Shown here: piece after piece, positions 1 to 7,882 of the stretch | How positions within the stretch are numbered: the first letter of the stretch is position 1 | How the letters are laid out: every line of letters begins with the position of its first letter | Assembly (NCBI GenBank): GCA_028287105.1 | Contig: JAQBQH010000341.1 | Location: 1 to 35,672 of the forward strand | DNA from: Myxococcales bacterium | GTDB taxonomy: Bacteria; Myxococcota_A; Polyangia; Palsa-1104 | DNA: 35,672 bases | Direction of reading: 5' to 3' | Notes under the pieces: model-generated | The model's database searches: none | Told to the model about the DNA's origin: nothing | The model's input: the letters and a program-made list of their open reading frames with translations, nothing else | Made by a program: the position numbers and the translations under genes

Positions 1-5
1 GTAGA

Positions 6-42
6 GGGGCCGCGTCGCGCGAAGCGCGACCTGGGCGGCCCC
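6..42. repeat. Long GC-rich hairpin at window start
   Basis: GGGGCCGC at 6-13 pairs with GCGGCCCC at 35-42. Inside it, GTCGCGC at 14-20 pairs with GCGCGAC at 24-30 around a GAA triloop, leaving a 4-nt bulge at 31-34. This gives a 15-bp stem. No T-run follows, so it is not a classical terminator. It lies downstream of the lipoprotein gene that ends at 160. The rest of 1-159 shows no credible gene. Confidence 0.55.
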
Positions 43-54
43 GATGGAGGAGCA

Positions 55-69
55 CGCCGCGAAGCGGCG
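55..69. repeat. Second GAA-loop hairpin
   Basis: CGCCGC at 55-60 pairs with GCGGCG at 64-69 around the same GAA loop found in the hairpin at 6-42. The shared loop and close spacing suggest related palindromic elements of a REP-like kind, although no associated gene is visible on this side of the window. Confidence 0.4.
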
Positions 70-159
70 ACTGCGACGGATTCCGACGCCGGGAGGTCGC
101 CTCACTGCGTCCGCGAACCCAGCCGTCTCACTGCGGCCGGCTTTTCGGATTGGGTACGG

Positions 160-1041
160 CTAGTCGGTCGGGGCGCCGGCGAAGATCCAGTCTTGGATCA
201 TGACGAGGTCGGGGTCGGAGAGGGTTTCAGTGGCGGGTTGGGATTCGTCGAGGGGGATGGGCATGCGGCGGCCGTCGACGCGGGTGTTGGGGTAGGGCGG
301 GTCGAGAGAGTCGGCGGTGGGGCTGCCGCCGAGGAGCTTGCGGAGGAGGACGCTGCGGGCGGGATCGCGCGGGGCGACGCGGGCGAGGACCGCGTCGGTG
401 CCGCGCAGTCCTATCGATAGGACGTTCACGAGGCCGAGTTGGCGGTCGGTGGGATCGAGCAGGGTCAGATCGAGGAGGCGGGTCGGGGTGCGTGTCCGGC
501 CCGAGGCGCCGACGGGCGAGTGGCAGAAGGGCGCGCAGGTGGCGAGCACGGGGCGGACGTCGGCGGTCCAGGTCGGGCGCGGACGGGGCGGGACGGGGTC
601 GCCTTCGTCGAGGCCGGCGCGGAACGAGCCGATCGCGTCCTCGGATTGCACGCGATCGTCGAGGGTGGCGAGGCCGCTGACGAGGACGTCGTACTGCGCG
701 CCGGGGATCAGGAGCGAGCGCGGGGTGACGAGGACCGAGCGGCCGACGAGGTCGATGTCGGTCCGGATGTCGAAGTTCGCGCGTCCGGAGCGCAGCGTGA
801 TGGGACCGAAGCCGACCGAATCAGGATCGGGATAGCCGTCGAGCTGCACGACGAAGCGGGCATTGCGCGGGACGGTGCCGTCGTCGCGTACCGCGGGAAT
901 GGTCGTGATCGTGACCTGCACCGGGGAGGGTGCGGGCGTGACGTAGAGATCGACGTTCGAGGGGTGGGTACAGGCTGAGAGAGCGCCGGCCAGGAGACCG
1001 ACGACGGCTACGCCTTTGGCGGGCGCGGCGCCGCCCAACAT
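160..1041 (-). CDS. Lipoprotein with Ig-like domain and cytochrome c-like C-terminal part
   Basis: A 293-residue predicted outer-membrane or periplasmic lipoprotein. The N-terminus is a lipoprotein signal peptide ending in LSAC (Cys24). Residues about 40-145 resemble the Ig-like domains of the SbsA Big_5 type found in myxobacterial lipoproteins (a beta-rich stretch with the NARFVVQLD and LIPGAQYDVLVSG patterns). A segment beginning WTADVRPVLATCAPFCHS looks like the cytochrome c-like domains of such proteins, but the spacing is CxxxCH rather than CxxCH. It ends with a typical late segment, MIQDWIFAGAP. The ATG lies one base after the stop of the 84-residue gene upstream, so the two are probably translationally coupled. 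Substrate or partner is unknown. Confidence 0.75.
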   Translation of the reverse strand: MLGGAAPAKGVAVVGLLAGALSACTHPSNVDLYVTPAPSPVQVTITTIPAVRDDGTVPRNARFVVQLDGYPDPDSVGFGPITLRSGRANFDIRTDIDLVGRSVLVTPRSLLIPGAQYDVLVSGLATLDDRVQSEDAIGSFRAGLDEGDPVPPRPRPTWTADVRPVLATCAPFCHSPVGASGRTRTPTRLLDLTLLDPTDRQLGLVNVLSIGLRGTDAVLARVAPRDPARSVLLRKLLGGSPTADSLDPPYPNTRVDGRRMPIPLDESQPATETLSDPDLVMIQDWIFAGAPTD

Positions 1042-1042
1042 C

Positions 1043-1297
1043 CTACGACTCGGCGTAGGTGCGGATCTGCTCGCGGAGCGTCTCGTCGTTGATGCCGCTC
1101 TTGAGGTAGTCCTGCAGGCAATCGGCGAGCGTGATCATCATGTCGGACACGCCGCGATCCTCGACCAGCTTCGCCAAGAGCGCGCGACCTTCGCGGCTGT
1201 CGTCGTCGCGCAGGAAATCGCGCACCATGTCGAGGGTCAGGTCGCCCTGGAAATCGAGAATCAGATTTTCGAGGAGGTACTGGATGAGTTGTTTCAC
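1043..1297 (-). CDS. Small acidic hypothetical protein
   Basis: An 84-residue protein starting at GTG (1297), with GGGAGG as ribosome-binding site about 9 nt upstream. It is helix-rich and acidic, with no signal peptide or membrane segment. I do not recognise the family. It is the first gene of a two-gene minus-strand unit with the lipoprotein at 160-1041 (1-bp gap), so it is likely co-expressed with it. It diverges from the glycosyltransferase gene. A cytoplasmic location follows from the absence of a signal sequence. Confidence 0.65.
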   Translation of the reverse strand: MKQLIQYLLENLILDFQGDLTLDMVRDFLRDDDSREGRALLAKLVEDRGVSDMMITLADCLQDYLKSGINDETLREQIRTYAES

Positions 1298-1324
1298 GGG
1301 ACGAGTCCTCCCTCGTGATGCGCG

Positions 1325-1352
1325 TTGGGTTTCGAACTGCTGCTAATATAAT
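1325..1352 (+). promoter_or_regulatory. Sigma70-type promoter for the glycosyltransferase
   Basis: A perfect -10 TATAAT at 1347-1352 has TTGGGT at 1325-1330 as -35, with a 16-bp spacer. It sits in an AT-rich island within very GC-rich DNA. Transcription would start near 1359, which places the ATG codons at 1315 and 1318 upstream of the transcript and favours the TTG start at 1375. Confidence 0.6.
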
Positions 1353-1374
1353 ATTTTCCCAGGCGCGGCAAGCT

Positions 1375-2883
1375 TTGTCCTCGAAACTTTTGATCGTCAG
1401 CTTCAGTGTGTGCCCGGCGCCCGACCGGCACGGCGTGCAGCTATTGAACGTGCTCAAGGCGCTGGCGCCGCGCTACACCGTCGACGTCTTGACCCTGCGC
1501 GCGGGCACCATGCCGTTCCAGGAGCGCTTCATGAAGACGCGGATGCTGCGCGTCCCCGTCGTGGGTGCGCTCCCCGATCAGGTCGATATGTTCCGCCGCG
1601 CCATCCGCCGTCAGCTCGAGGGCGAGGAGTACGACGTCGTCCATCTGCGCTCGGCCTGGGGCGGAAAAGCGGTGCTGGACGGCACATCTGGACGACTGGT
1701 CTACGAGGTCGCCCGCTCGACCGAGGGCGAGCCGCGCGCCGCCGACGCCGCCCTCGCCCACGCGCTGTCCGTCGAGGAGCACAGCTGCCTCGACAAGGCG
1801 GACCTCATCCTGGCCCCGACGGAGACGGCGCGCGCCGCCCTGGCCCAGCGCGGCCTCGGCGCCCGCGTCGAGGTCGTCCCGCCCGGCGTCGACGTCGACC
1901 AGTTCGACTGGGAGCCGCCCGCCTCCACCGACGCGGTTCCGCGGGTGCTCTACGCCGGCCGCATCGCCGGCGGCCGCGGCATCCGCACGCTCATCCCGGC
2001 GCTGGCGATGGTGCGCCGCCGCCGCCCCGTCAAGCTGGTGCTCGCCGGCGCCATCGATGAGTCGTTCGCACCGGCGCTCGACGCCGCGCTGGCGGCGGCC
2101 GGCCTCGGCGACGCCGACGTCGAGCGGCTCGGCGCCATCGATCATGACGACATGCCGCGCGTCATCGCCCAGGCGACGGTCTGCGTGGCGCCGGCCGCGC
2201 CCGACTCCGAGCGGCCGCTGGCGTCGTTCCCCACCAAGCTCCTCGAGTATATGGCCTGCCGCCGCGCGGTCATCGCGCCGCGCCGCCCCGCCGTCGAGGA
2301 GGTCGTCTCCGACGGCGAAGACGGGCTCCTGTTCGCGCCCGGCGACGAGATGGATCTGGCGCGCGTCCTCGGGCGGCTGCTCGACGACGGGGTCCTTCGC
2401 GAGCGCATCGCCGAGACCGGCTACGAGCGGGTGCGCGTGCGCCATCCCGCGTCGGCCACCCGCCGCCGCCTGCTCGAGGCCTACGCGCGCCTGTTGCCGC
2501 CGTCGTCGTGGGCGCCGCCCGCCGCCGCCGTCTCGCCGATCGATGCGTTGCCGTCGCGGCCCGACACGACGACCGCGCGACGCCCCATGCCCGACACCGT
2601 GCCGCTCGACGGCCGCGCCGTCGGCGAGAAGTCGGGCGAGATCCGCATCGAGCATGTCGCCCCCGCCATCGCCGTCCTGCCGGGCGAGATCGTCATCGAG
2701 ATCGACGCGCCGCCGTCCCACGGCGACGATCTTCTGCGCGACGCGCTCGAGGAGGCCTTTCGCGACGACGCCGGTCCCGATCAGCTCGTTGCCGTCGCCA
2801 AGCCGCTCGGTTTCGACGACGACGAGGTCGCCGACGAGAAAACCGAGCAGCGACCTTTGCATCCGAAGAACACCTCGCGGTAG
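1375..2883 (+). CDS. GT-B fold glycosyltransferase (GT4-like) with acidic C-terminal tail
   Basis: Encodes 502 residues from TTG at 1375. That start is chosen because the sequence SKLLIVSFSVCPAPDRHGVQ is a typical first strand and loop of a GT4 enzyme, and because a TATAAT box lies at 1347-1352. The ATG at 1315 would add 20 residues. The C-terminal Rossmann half contains VLYAGRIAGGRGI and the conserved donor-binding region with PTKLLEYMA followed by AVEEVV (EX7E-type). It should transfer a sugar from a nucleotide-sugar to a polysaccharide or lipid acceptor at the cytoplasmic face; the substrate is unknown. After about residue 375 comes a 125-residue Ala/Pro/Asp-rich tail with no recognised domain. 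Confidence 0.85.
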   Translation: MSSKLLIVSFSVCPAPDRHGVQLLNVLKALAPRYTVDVLTLRAGTMPFQERFMKTRMLRVPVVGALPDQVDMFRRAIRRQLEGEEYDVVHLRSAWGGKAVLDGTSGRLVYEVARSTEGEPRAADAALAHALSVEEHSCLDKADLILAPTETARAALAQRGLGARVEVVPPGVDVDQFDWEPPASTDAVPRVLYAGRIAGGRGIRTLIPALAMVRRRRPVKLVLAGAIDESFAPALDAALAAAGLGDADVERLGAIDHDDMPRVIAQATVCVAPAAPDSERPLASFPTKLLEYMACRRAVIAPRRPAVEEVVSDGEDGLLFAPGDEMDLARVLGRLLDDGVLRERIAETGYERVRVRHPASATRRRLLEAYARLLPPSSWAPPAAAVSPIDALPSRPDTTTARRPMPDTVPLDGRAVGEKSGEIRIEHVAPAIAVLPGEIVIEIDAPPSHGDDLLRDALEEAFRDDAGPDQLVAVAKPLGFDDDEVADEKTEQRPLHPKNTSR

Positions 2884-2901
2884 AGTACATCCCGGAAGGG
2901 G

Positions 2902-3456
2902 GTGATTCCGACCGTCCCGTTCGACCTCATCTTCAGCGTCTTCGTCGGACTAGTCTTCGCGGCCTGCGCGCGCGTGCAATTCGCAAACGGCGGCTCGCCG
3001 TGGGGTCGCGAGTTGGCCGCGGTGCTCTCCTTCGAGGCGATCATCGTATGGCCGGTGGCGCTCTATTTCTTTCTGGTTCATCCCGCCTGGAGCTGGATGT
3101 ACCTGATCGATCCGGCGCGCCTGCCCTGGGGCGTGAGCGGCCTGGTGCTGCTCGGCTATGCGGCGACGTTGTTGGCTGGCTATCTGGCCGGCTGGGCGAT
3201 GGTGCGTGCGCACAAGGAGAAGATCCTGTACGCGGCGCTGGCTGCGCTTGGCCTGGCGCTCATCACCTTCCTCGTCGCCTGCCGCGGCCGGATCGCCCAC
3301 GCCGGCACGTTCGACGAGTACCACGCCGGCCATGCGCTCAATCTCGGCGAGGGCAAGCTCGGCTGGGCCCTGGCGGCGACGTCGACGGGCGTGGCCATCG
3401 CCATCGTGCTGGTCGGATTCACGCTGTGGGAGCAGGGCAAACGTTCGCGATCGTGA
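2902..3456 (+). CDS. Multi-pass inner-membrane protein, unknown function
   Basis: Encodes 184 residues starting at GTG (2902) with a GGAAGGGG run directly upstream. There are about five hydrophobic segments: residues about 5-25, 33-55, 73-98, 110-130 and 155-178. No catalytic motif or known family is apparent. It begins 18 bp after the glycosyltransferase stop on the same strand, so the two may be co-transcribed; a membrane partner for glycoconjugate handling is possible but not shown by the sequence. Confidence 0.7.
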   Translation: MIPTVPFDLIFSVFVGLVFAACARVQFANGGSPWGRELAAVLSFEAIIVWPVALYFFLVHPAWSWMYLIDPARLPWGVSGLVLLGYAATLLAGYLAGWAMVRAHKEKILYAALAALGLALITFLVACRGRIAHAGTFDEYHAGHALNLGEGKLGWALAATSTGVAIAIVLVGFTLWEQGKRSRS

Positions 3457-3467
3457 CGAGGCCATGG

Positions 3468-3473
3468 TAGGTT
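3468..3473 (+). promoter_or_regulatory. TAnnnT box 7 nt before start (possible leaderless promoter)
   Basis: TAGGTT lies 7 nt before the ATG at 3481 and no Shine-Dalgarno is visible. It is one of a series of similar boxes in this window. Confidence 0.4.
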
Positions 3474-3480
3474 CGCGCTG

Positions 3481-3761
3481 ATGCGCAGCGTTGCGCTCCT
3501 CATGGTCCTCGTAGCGACGGGGTGCGGGCCCATCGAGTACATCTCGATGGTGACGTTCCAGGCCTCGAAAGTGGTGCAGGAGGCGCGCTCGTCGCGGGCG
3601 CCGGAGCTGGCGCCGTACGAGTACACCTCCGCCGTCGAGTATCTGCACAAGGCGCGCGAAGTGGGCGGATACGCCCGCTATGAAGAGGCGATCGAGTTCG
3701 GTAAGAAGGCGCGCGACTTCGGGTTCGAGGCCATCAAGCTGTCGCGGGAGCGGGGCGCGAA

Positions 3762-3765
<4 letters not shown>
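3481..3765 (+). CDS. DUF4398-type small lipoprotein
   Basis: A 94-residue protein with a short signal sequence ending in VATGC (Cys15), so probably lipidated. The mature part is a helical segment with EYTSAVEYLHKAREVGGYARYEEAIEFGKKA, here quoted in pieces: EYTSAVEYLHKARE then YEEAIEFGKKA. It matches the DUF4398 helical hairpin style found beside OmpA-like proteins in Deltaproteobacteria. Its stop overlaps the ATG of the OmpA-family gene by 4 bp, which implies coupled translation. A structural or scaffolding role at the outer membrane is inferred from context. Confidence 0.75.
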
Positions 3766-4814
<1,049 letters not shown>

Positions 4815-4826
4815 TGTAGGGGGATC

Positions 4827-6515
4827 ATGCGTCGTCGTTTGCCGTCAGTCGTTGCCGCCGTTGCGTTCGTCGCCCTGGCGATCGTGTCGGTGCGGGAGGC
4901 GGGAGCAGCGGAGGACGTCGACAAGCAGGTTCAGAAGATGAACAAGCGTGCGATGGACGACTACGACTCCCTCGAGTTCGAGTCGTCGCGCCGCACGCTC
5001 GTCGACGCGGTGGCGCTCCTGCGCGCCAATGGGCTCGACGAGACGCCGCTCGCCGCCAAGACCTACGCCAACCTCGGCATCGTCTACATCAACGGGTTCA
5101 AGGATCGCAATCGCGGGCAGCAGCAGTTCGTCAACGCGCTGAAGATCACGCCGGGCTACAAGCTCGATCCGGCGCTGGTGACCCCGGAGCTGGACGAGGC
5201 GTTCGGCGCGGCGCAGAAGCAGGTGGCGCGCATGTCGCCGGGCGGACCGAAGCCGACCACGCCGAAGCCGGTGACGCCGCCGACGCCGAAGCCGGTGACG
5301 CCGCCGACGCCGAAGCCGGTGACGCCGCCGCCGACGCCGGCGAAGCCGATCGAGAAGCCGCCCGAGAAGGGCCCGCCGCCGGTCTCACCCGACGACGTCA
5401 AGGGGCTGGTGCACAACCCCGTCGACGAGTCGCGCCCGTCGGCGCCGATTCCGGTGCGCGCCAAGCTCGGCAGCGACGTGGGGGCGACGCGCGTCTTCCT
5501 CTTCTTCCGCGGGTCGGGGCAAGAGGACTTCGTGTCGGTGCCGATGAAGAACAGCGGCGGCGCCGAGTGGGTGGGTGTCATTCCGGCCGACGCCGTGCAG
5601 GGCAAGTCGCTGCAGTATTACCTCGAGGCGCGTGACGCGCGCGGCCGTGCCGTGGTCAACGCCGGCTCCTCGCCGAACCCGTTCATCATCGTGCTGTCGG
5701 ACTCGGCGGCGCCGCCGACCAACGTCCCCGAGGTCGACGTCGAAGATCCGCTGATGCGCGACCGGCTGGCCAAGAAGCGGGCGCAAGAAGAGAAGAAGTC
5801 GACGCGCGATCACCTGTTCGTATTCGTGATGCCCGGCTTCGGTTTTGGTGTCGAGCCGTCGGGCAATCACACCGAAGTCGCCTGGCAGCTGCAGACGATG
5901 GGCAAGAACGCCGGCACCTACGTGCAGCAGCCGGTCGGGACGACGGGCATCGCGATCTCGGCGTTCCACCTGGCGGCGGAGATTGGCTATCTCATCACGC
6001 CCAAGATCTCGATCTCGGTGCTGGGCCGCTTTCAGCTGGTGACCGGCGCCAACGCCGAGACGGTGCACACCGGGACGGAGCAGGGCGCGACCACCAAGGC
6101 GTTCGGCGCGGTGGCGGTGCTGGCGCGCGTGCGCTACCGCTTCTTCGAGGGGCGCTTTCATCCGTACGCGCATTTCAATCTGGGCGGCGGCGAGATTCGC
6201 CACGTCCTCGACATCGCAGGGGCGGCGACGCCGGACAAGCCGCTCGTCGACAAGTTCACCGCCGACACCTGGAACGGCGGCAACACCAACATCGACACCT
6301 ACCAGCAGCTGGTGTGCAAGAACCAGAGCGACTGCAAAGACACCATCGCGCTCGGCTACTTCTTCATCGGCGGCGGCGGCGGCATCTGGTACGACTTCGC
6401 CAGCCACTTCGCCTTCATCCTCGACGTCAACCTGCTCGGCGCCATCCCGGTCGGCGGCAGGCAGGGCGGGCTGAACATCGACGTGCAGGCCGGGCTCGGC
6501 GCCCACTTCTTCTAG
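4827..6515 (+). CDS. Exported TPR / Ig-like / beta-barrel protein
   Basis: Encodes 562 residues from ATG, with AGGGGG as ribosome-binding site. A signal peptide of about 28 residues ends at AGAAED. Residues about 30-140 are helical and TPR-like. A Pro-rich linker (about 145-185) has three TPKPVTPP units. Residues about 190-295 form a beta-rich domain with FLFFRGSGQEDFVSVPM and KSLQYYLEARDARGR. This domain is also present in the 435-residue protein at 18062-19369. The C-terminal 230 residues alternate hydrophobic strands and end in Phe-Phe, as expected of an outer-membrane beta-barrel. It follows the OmpA lipoprotein by 12 bp and probably belongs to the same operon. A role in the outer membrane or envelope is inferred. 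Confidence 0.8.
   Translation: MRRRLPSVVAAVAFVALAIVSVREAGAAEDVDKQVQKMNKRAMDDYDSLEFESSRRTLVDAVALLRANGLDETPLAAKTYANLGIVYINGFKDRNRGQQQFVNALKITPGYKLDPALVTPELDEAFGAAQKQVARMSPGGPKPTTPKPVTPPTPKPVTPPTPKPVTPPPTPAKPIEKPPEKGPPPVSPDDVKGLVHNPVDESRPSAPIPVRAKLGSDVGATRVFLFFRGSGQEDFVSVPMKNSGGAEWVGVIPADAVQGKSLQYYLEARDARGRAVVNAGSSPNPFIIVLSDSAAPPTNVPEVDVEDPLMRDRLAKKRAQEEKKSTRDHLFVFVMPGFGFGVEPSGNHTEVAWQLQTMGKNAGTYVQQPVGTTGIAISAFHLAAEIGYLITPKISISVLGRFQLVTGANAETVHTGTEQGATTKAFGAVAVLARVRYRFFEGRFHPYAHFNLGGGEIRHVLDIAGAATPDKPLVDKFTADTWNGGNTNIDTYQQLVCKNQSDCKDTIALGYFFIGGGGGIWYDFASHFAFILDVNLLGAIPVGGRQGGLNIDVQAGLGAHFF
5259..5330 (+). repeat. Three 24-bp Pro-rich tandem repeats
   Basis: Three consecutive 24-bp units each encode TPKPVTPP, forming a periplasmic or surface linker between the TPR-like region and the Ig-like region. 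Confidence 0.85.
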
Positions 6516-6523
6516 GCAACGCC

Positions 6524-6555
6524 GCTTCTAAGCGACACAGCTTCTAAGCGACAAA
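6524..6555. repeat. 16-bp tandem repeat between convergent genes
   Basis: GCTTCTAAGCGACACA (6524-6539) is followed directly by GCTTCTAAGCGACAAA (6540-6555). Each unit contains a short palindrome, GCTT-CT-AAGC. It fills the gap between two convergent stop codons and may act as a weak bidirectional end signal; no T-run is present. Confidence 0.6.
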
Positions 6556-6559
6556 GCCG

Positions 6560-7795
6560 CTAGGGGCAGCCGGCGACTTTGCTGCCTTCGGATGCGTAGG
6601 TGATCTTGAGCGTGTAGTTCGAGCAGGCCTGCGCGCCGCCGACCCCGTACACCTGGAAGTAGAAGTCGCGGTCATCGCCCGACGAGCAGGTGCCCGACCA
6701 CGACACGCAGATGGCGCGGCCGAGATCGTTCTTCCACGTGTTGTCGCAGCCGTTGACGTTGTAGTTCAGGTTCAGGTTCGCGTTCTCCGACGGCGTGACC
6801 TCGATGAGCGCGTTGTAGCTCTGCCCCGTGCCGGGGAAACAGACGTGGCTGCCTTCCGTCAGGTGCACGTGGAACGTGTCGACGTCGCCGGCGGGCAGGA
6901 TGCGATTGGAGTTGATCGTCGTCGAGCCGCCCTCGCCGGTGCTGCTCGATTGACCGGCGCAGCTGTTGTCGCCCTCGCCCGGATCGGCCGTGCCGTTGGT
7001 CTCGCAGCCGTCGTCGGCCGACGGCGCGCCCGGATGCGAGCAGTCGCTGAACGGCGCGTTGCAGGTCGGGGCGCAGGCGCCGCCGCTGCAGGTGCGCGAT
7101 CCCGCGTTGTTGGCCGAGCAGGGGCGCGAGCAGTCGCCGCAGTGGTCGGGATCGGTCCCGGTGTTGGTCGTGCAGCCCGAGGTCTTGTCGGCGCCGCACG
7201 CGCCCCAGCCGCTCTGGCAGGCCGGGTTGCAGAACCAGCTCGCGCCGCCCGACGTCGTGCAGACGGTCGTGCCGTGCGGATTGGCGCAGGCGTGGTTGCA
7301 CATGCCGCAGTTGCCCGGGCCGGTCGTGTCGACCTCGCAGCCGTCGTTCGGCAGCAGGTTGCAGTCGGCGTGCGTCGCGTTGCAGGTCGGCTTGCAAACG
7401 TACTGCGTGCCGACGAGCATGCAGGCGTTGGTTCCGCCGGTCTGCTGGCAGACGATGCCGCAGCCGCCGCAGTTCGACGGCGTGTTGAGGTTGACCTCGC
7501 AGCCGTCGGCCATCGAGTGGTTGCAGTCGGCGAAGCCCATCGGACAGCCGGCGCAGCTGCCGCAGTCGGTGGGGCAGGTGTCGCACGCCTCGCCCGTCGA
7601 CGCCGAGCAGACCCCGTCGCCGCAGCGCAGCTCCGAGAGGTCGGGTCCGACGCTGCCGTCGCCCGGCTCGCCGCCCGCCTGGTCGACGCTGCCGTTGCCA
7701 CCGACGCCATTGCCGCTGCCGTCGCCCACGCCTGGCTTGGCACAGCCGGCTGCGAGCAACGCGCCGAGAAGGCAGACCCGGCCCAACTTCAACAC
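6560..7795 (-). CDS. Cys-rich myxobacterial repeat lipoprotein
   Basis: Encodes 411 residues from GTG at 7795. That start is chosen because it gives a compact lipoprotein signal (LGRVCLLGALLAAGC); a longer in-frame extension upstream has no signal sequence. After the Cys comes a Gly-rich linker, then a CGDGVCSASTGEACDTCP unit. Several repeats follow of the form ADCNxxxxDGCEVNxxxxxxCGxCGxxC, typical of myxobacterial surface lipoproteins. The C-terminal 110 residues resemble a pre-peptidase C-terminal (PPC)-like beta domain (DVDTFHVHLTEGSHVCF, YFQVYGVGG). It is probably at the cell surface; ligand unknown. TATTGT lies 6 nt before the GTG, and no Shine-Dalgarno is visible. Confidence 0.82.
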   Translation of the reverse strand: MLKLGRVCLLGALLAAGCAKPGVGDGSGNGVGGNGSVDQAGGEPGDGSVGPDLSELRCGDGVCSASTGEACDTCPTDCGSCAGCPMGFADCNHSMADGCEVNLNTPSNCGGCGIVCQQTGGTNACMLVGTQYVCKPTCNATHADCNLLPNDGCEVDTTGPGNCGMCNHACANPHGTTVCTTSGGASWFCNPACQSGWGACGADKTSGCTTNTGTDPDHCGDCSRPCSANNAGSRTCSGGACAPTCNAPFSDCSHPGAPSADDGCETNGTADPGEGDNSCAGQSSSTGEGGSTTINSNRILPAGDVDTFHVHLTEGSHVCFPGTGQSYNALIEVTPSENANLNLNYNVNGCDNTWKNDLGRAICVSWSGTCSSGDDRDFYFQVYGVGGAQACSNYTLKITYASEGSKVAGCP

Positions 7796-7801
7796 GAGCG
7801 G

Positions 7802-7807
7802 ACAATA
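7802..7807 (-). promoter_or_regulatory. TAnnnT box 6 nt before lipoprotein start
   Basis: TATTGT on the minus strand lies 6 nt before the GTG at 7795. A weak -35 (TTTCCT) lies 17 bp further upstream. The transcript would begin at or next to the start codon. Confidence 0.4.
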
Positions 7808-7844
7808 GCATTTCGCACAGGTAAAGGAAATCGCGGCTCCTCCG

Positions 7845-7875
7845 CAGTAGCGCCGTCGGGCCGGCCCCGCTACTG
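7845..7875. promoter_or_regulatory. Inverted repeat overlapping the permease -10 box
   Basis: CAGTAGCG at 7845-7852 and CGCTACTG at 7868-7875 form a perfect 8-bp inverted repeat. The loop contains the palindrome GGGCCGGCCC at 7858-7867. The right arm overlaps the TACTGT box at 7871-7876. It may be an operator or an RNA hairpin between the divergent lipoprotein and permease genes. Confidence 0.4.
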
Positions 7876-7876
7876 T
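7871..7876 (+). promoter_or_regulatory. TAnnnT box 6 nt before permease start
   Basis: TACTGT lies 6 nt before the GTG at 7883, with no Shine-Dalgarno. This suggests a leaderless transcript. Confidence 0.4.
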
Positions 7877-7882
7877 GCTTAC

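Noticed and set aside
121-145. Possible terminator AGCCG...CGGCTTTT
   Set aside because: The stem is only 5 bp and there is no plus-strand gene ending before it in the window.
5259-5330. Possible CRISPR-like array
   Set aside because: The 24-bp units are directly adjacent with no spacers and encode TPKPVTPP in frame.
6845-7882. Upstream extension of the permease frame
   Set aside because: The added residues are Ala/Arg-rich sequence antisense to the lipoprotein gene; the APC fold begins only after 7883.
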